This document shows positions 61,430-64,000 of a stretch of DNA of 64,000 bases, one piece after another. How positions within the stretch are numbered: the first letter of the stretch is position 1; the number at the start of each line of letters is the position of its first letter. The notes beneath the pieces are model-generated. The model saw only the letters and a program-made list of their open reading frames with translations, had not been told where the DNA came from and searched no databases. The DNA is from Kordiimonadaceae bacterium (GTDB lineage Bacteria; Pseudomonadota; Alphaproteobacteria; Sphingomonadales; Emcibacteraceae): positions 62,001-126,000 of the forward strand of contig JABGYD010000069.1 of assembly GCA_018675425.1 (NCBI GenBank), read 5' to 3'. The translations under genes were made by a program, and so were the position numbers.

Positions 61430-64000
61430 TTATGCTTTTTTCAGTGCAGCCTGTGCCGCAGCCAGACGAGCTATTGGAACTCGATAAGGTGAACAAGATA
61501 CATAATTTAGTCCAAGGTTATGGCAAAATTCAACGGAAGCTGGATCACCTCCATGTTCTCCACAAATTCCAACTTTAAGATCATTTCGTGTCGCTCGACC
61601 ACGTTCAAAACCAATTTTTATAAGCTCTCCAACACCCTCTTGATCAAGCGTTACAAATGGATCATTTTCAAATATACCCGCCTTAAGATAATCCTCAAGA
61701 AAATGTCCGCTATCATCACGACTTATGCCATAAGTGGTTTGTGTTAAATCATTAGTACCAAAACTAAAAAACTCCGCTTCCCCAGCAATCTCGCCTGCCT
61801 GAAGAGCGGCCCGCGGTAATTCAATCATTGTACCAACCATATAGTCCATTTTTTGACCAGAACTCGAGATTATCTCATCTGCTATATTACAAATAAGCTT
61901 TTTAAGTATTTTAAGCTCTTTACTGGCAGCAACCAAGGGCACCATAATTTCCGGAATAATAGTTTCATTAAGGTTTTTCGACACTTCTAGAGCAGCCTCG
62001 ATGATTGATCTTGTCTGCATCTCATATATTTCTGGAAAGGATATACCTAGACGGCAACCACGATGACCAAGCATCGGGTTAAACTCGTGAAGTTCTTCTG
62101 CCCTCCGTTTTAAAAACATCAAATCCACTCCCATAGCCTCAGCTAATTCCTTATAATCCTCTTCCTTCTGAGGAAGAAACTCATGAAGCGGAGGATCTAA
62201 AAGACGAACCGTTACAGGGAAGCCTCGCATAATAGTGAAGAGTTTAATAAAATCATTTCTTTGAACTGGCAGAAGTTTAGAAAGGGCATCTTTTCGAGCC
62301 TCTTCAGTATTAGACATAATCATCTGTCGCACATCAATAATTCGGGAAGCATCAAAAAACATATGTTCGGTGCGACAAAGACCAATGCCCTCTGCTCCAA
62401 ATTCACGTGCTGCTGATACATCGAGCGGAGTTTCAGCATTGCTTCGAACTTGGAGTGTCCGCCTATCATCAGCCCAACCCATAAGTTCAGAGAAGTGTTT
62501 GCCAAGTTCAGGTTTAATAGTAGCTACTTCACCAACCATAACCTCACCGGTCCCGCCATCAATAGTGATAAGTTCTTTACTTTTCACCATACGCTTACCA
62601 ACAGTTACAGTGCCATTATCTAAGTCGATATGCAGTCCACTTGCACCAGAGACACAAGGACGACCCATACCGCGCGCCACTACAGCTGCGTGGGACGTCA
62701 TACCTCCGCGACTGGTTAGAATACCTCTTGCTGCATGCATTCCATGGATATCTTCAGGACTTGTTTCTATGCGAACAAGAATTACGTCCACACCCTCCTT
62801 TGATAGTTTCTCCGCTTCATCAGCAGAAAAAACCATAATACCGCTTGCCGCACCAGGGGATGCGGGGAGCCCTTTAGTAATAACGTCACGGTGTGCTTCC
62901 GGATCAAGGGTAGGATGCAACAACTGATCTAAGGCAGACGGCTCAATCCGGAGAATTGCTTCTTCCTTAGTTATGATACCCTCATGAACCATCTCTACTG
63001 CAATTTTAAGAGCAGCCGTTGCTGTTCTTTTTCCGCTACGTGTTTGAAGTATCCAAAGTTTATTTTGTTGTACGGTAAATTCAATATCCTGCATATCACG
63101 GTAATGCGTTTCTAGTGTTTGAAAAATATCAACAAGTTCTCTATAAACACCGTTCATACTTTCTTCCATCGACAGCATATTTGATCCAGCATTAACCCGA
63201 CCTTCTTTGGTCAGGTTTAGTGGCGTGCGAATACCTGCAACAACATCTTCGCCTTGAGCATTGATAAGGTATTCGCCGTAGTAAGAGTTATTCCCAGTCG
63301 ATGGGTCACGAGTAAAAGCAACACCAGTAGCGCAGTCATCACCCATATTCCCAAATACCATAGATTGAATATTAACGGCAGTACCCCAATTATTAGAAAT
63401 ATTATTCAGACGGCGATAAGTCATCGCTCTATCAATCATCCACGAACCAAACACTGCGTTGATAGCACCCCAAAGCTGCTCATTGACATCCTGTGGAAAC
63501 GGGTAACCAAGCTCTTCTTCAGCTTTATTTTTAAAAACCTCTGAAAGTAATTTCCAATCATCAGCTCCGAGCTCAATATCGCTAGCAAAACCATTTTCTT
63601 CTTTATGAATTTCAAGAAGTTCCTCAAATAAATAGTGCTCAACCCCAAGTACTACGTCTGAATACATCTGAATGAAACGACGGTAGCTGTCATAAGCAAA
63701 GCGCTCGTCACCAGATTTTCGGGCAAGAGCCTCAACGGTAATATCATTTAGCCCTAGATTTAGGACAGTATCCATCATTCCTGGCATTGAAACACGCGCA
63801 CCGGAGCGAACTGATACTAATAGCGGGTTCTTATCGTCTCCAAACTTGGAGCCAACTGTATTTTCGATAGTAGATATTGAAGTTTTTACCTGTTCTACAA
63901 GACCATCTGGATAAGTATTATTATTATCAAAATATTTTTTACAAACTTCCGTCGTAATTGTAAATCCGGGAGGTACCGGAAGACCAAGGTTTGACATTTC
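61430..64000 (-). CDS. ppdK: Pyruvate, phosphate dikinase (N-terminus cut by window edge)
   Basis: At least 856 residues are visible; the frame stays open to the window edge and the conserved LAEMSNLGLPVPPGFTITT start suggests about 30 residues are missing. The enzyme interconverts pyruvate, ATP and phosphate with phosphoenolpyruvate, AMP and pyrophosphate. The nucleotide-binding domain spans about 1-330, the phosphohistidine is in LTSRGGMTSHAAVVARGMGR near 430, and the C-terminal PEP domain has the catalytic Cys in GICGEHGGDPASVEF near 810. It would support gluconeogenesis when organic acids are the carbon source. Confidence 0.97.
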   Translation of the reverse strand, partial: EMSNLGLPVPPGFTITTEVCKKYFDNNNTYPDGLVEQVKTSISTIENTVGSKFGDDKNPLLVSVRSGARVSMPGMMDTVLNLGLNDITVEALARKSGDERFAYDSYRRFIQMYSDVVLGVEHYLFEELLEIHKEENGFASDIELGADDWKLLSEVFKNKAEEELGYPFPQDVNEQLWGAINAVFGSWMIDRAMTYRRLNNISNNWGTAVNIQSMVFGNMGDDCATGVAFTRDPSTGNNSYYGEYLINAQGEDVVAGIRTPLNLTKEGRVNAGSNMLSMEESMNGVYRELVDIFQTLETHYRDMQDIEFTVQQNKLWILQTRSGKRTATAALKIAVEMVHEGIITKEEAILRIEPSALDQLLHPTLDPEAHRDVITKGLPASPGAASGIMVFSADEAEKLSKEGVDVILVRIETSPEDIHGMHAARGILTSRGGMTSHAAVVARGMGRPCVSGASGLHIDLDNGTVTVGKRMVKSKELITIDGGTGEVMVGEVATIKPELGKHFSELMGWADDRRTLQVRSNAETPLDVSAAREFGAEGIGLCRTEHMFFDASRIIDVRQMIMSNTEEARKDALSKLLPVQRNDFIKLFTIMRGFPVTVRLLDPPLHEFLPQKEEDYKELAEAMGVDLMFLKRRAEELHEFNPMLGHRGCRLGISFPEIYEMQTRSIIEAALEVSKNLNETIIPEIMVPLVAASKELKILKKLICNIADEIISSSGQKMDYMVGTMIELPRAALQAGEIAGEAEFFSFGTNDLTQTTYGISRDDSGHFLEDYLKAGIFENDPFVTLDQEGVGELIKIGFERGRATRNDLKVGICGEHGGDPASVEFCHNLGLNYVSCSPYRVPIARLAAAQAALKKA

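Overview
The window looks like chromosomal DNA of a low-to-moderate GC alphaproteobacterium. This rests on the protein families, the tRNA-Val(GAC) genes and an FNR regulator of the C-x2-C-x7-C type. A marine heterotroph is likely, but the genus cannot be fixed from the sequence alone. No phage, plasmid, transposase, integrase or CRISPR sequence was seen.

Region 1 (1-15145, all minus strand) is a surface-polysaccharide locus. Read in the direction of transcription, it carries sulfate activation (cysD, cysNC), a Wzi-like outer-membrane capsule protein, a phosphohexomutase, glucose-6-phosphate isomerase and a 49-residue membrane protein. These are followed by a CapD/FlaA1-type dehydratase, a UDP-sulfoquinovose synthase homologue, two further sugar epimerases, ugd, galU, a DegT-type sugar aminotransferase and the start of one more gene that leaves the window. 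Together they would supply UDP-Glc, UDP-GlcA, UDP-GalA, an amino sugar and probably a sulfo- or sulfated sugar.

Region 2 (15264-58428) is bounded by two direct copies of a 147-bp unit. Each unit holds a tRNA-Val(GAC) gene and its promoter. Between them lie about 40 catabolic and transport genes: a TRAP transporter, two MFS transporters, three CaiB/BaiF CoA-transferases, two HMG-CoA-lyase-like enzymes, hydantoinase A/B, and a LeuCD-like hydro-lyase. There are also two PuuE-like and two isochorismatase-like hydrolases, five VOC proteins, flavin oxidases, an aldehyde dehydrogenase, a His-rich cupin with a nickel-type transporter, an FNR-type regulator and a GntR regulator. The leader regions of this segment share two short operator-like motifs. 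One is ATGAY-N4-GTCAY, which fits the FNR-type regulator. The other is TATAATGATATA, which also lies upstream of the GntR gene. This suggests one coordinated but undescribed catabolic regulon. Its substrate is unknown; the enzyme set suggests a ring or amide/imide compound broken down to branched dicarboxylic acids that are activated with CoA and cleaved.

Region 3 (58546-64000) returns to housekeeping genes: a YdjA-like nitroreductase, release factor 3 (prfC), a 37-residue membrane peptide and pyruvate phosphate dikinase, which runs off the right edge.
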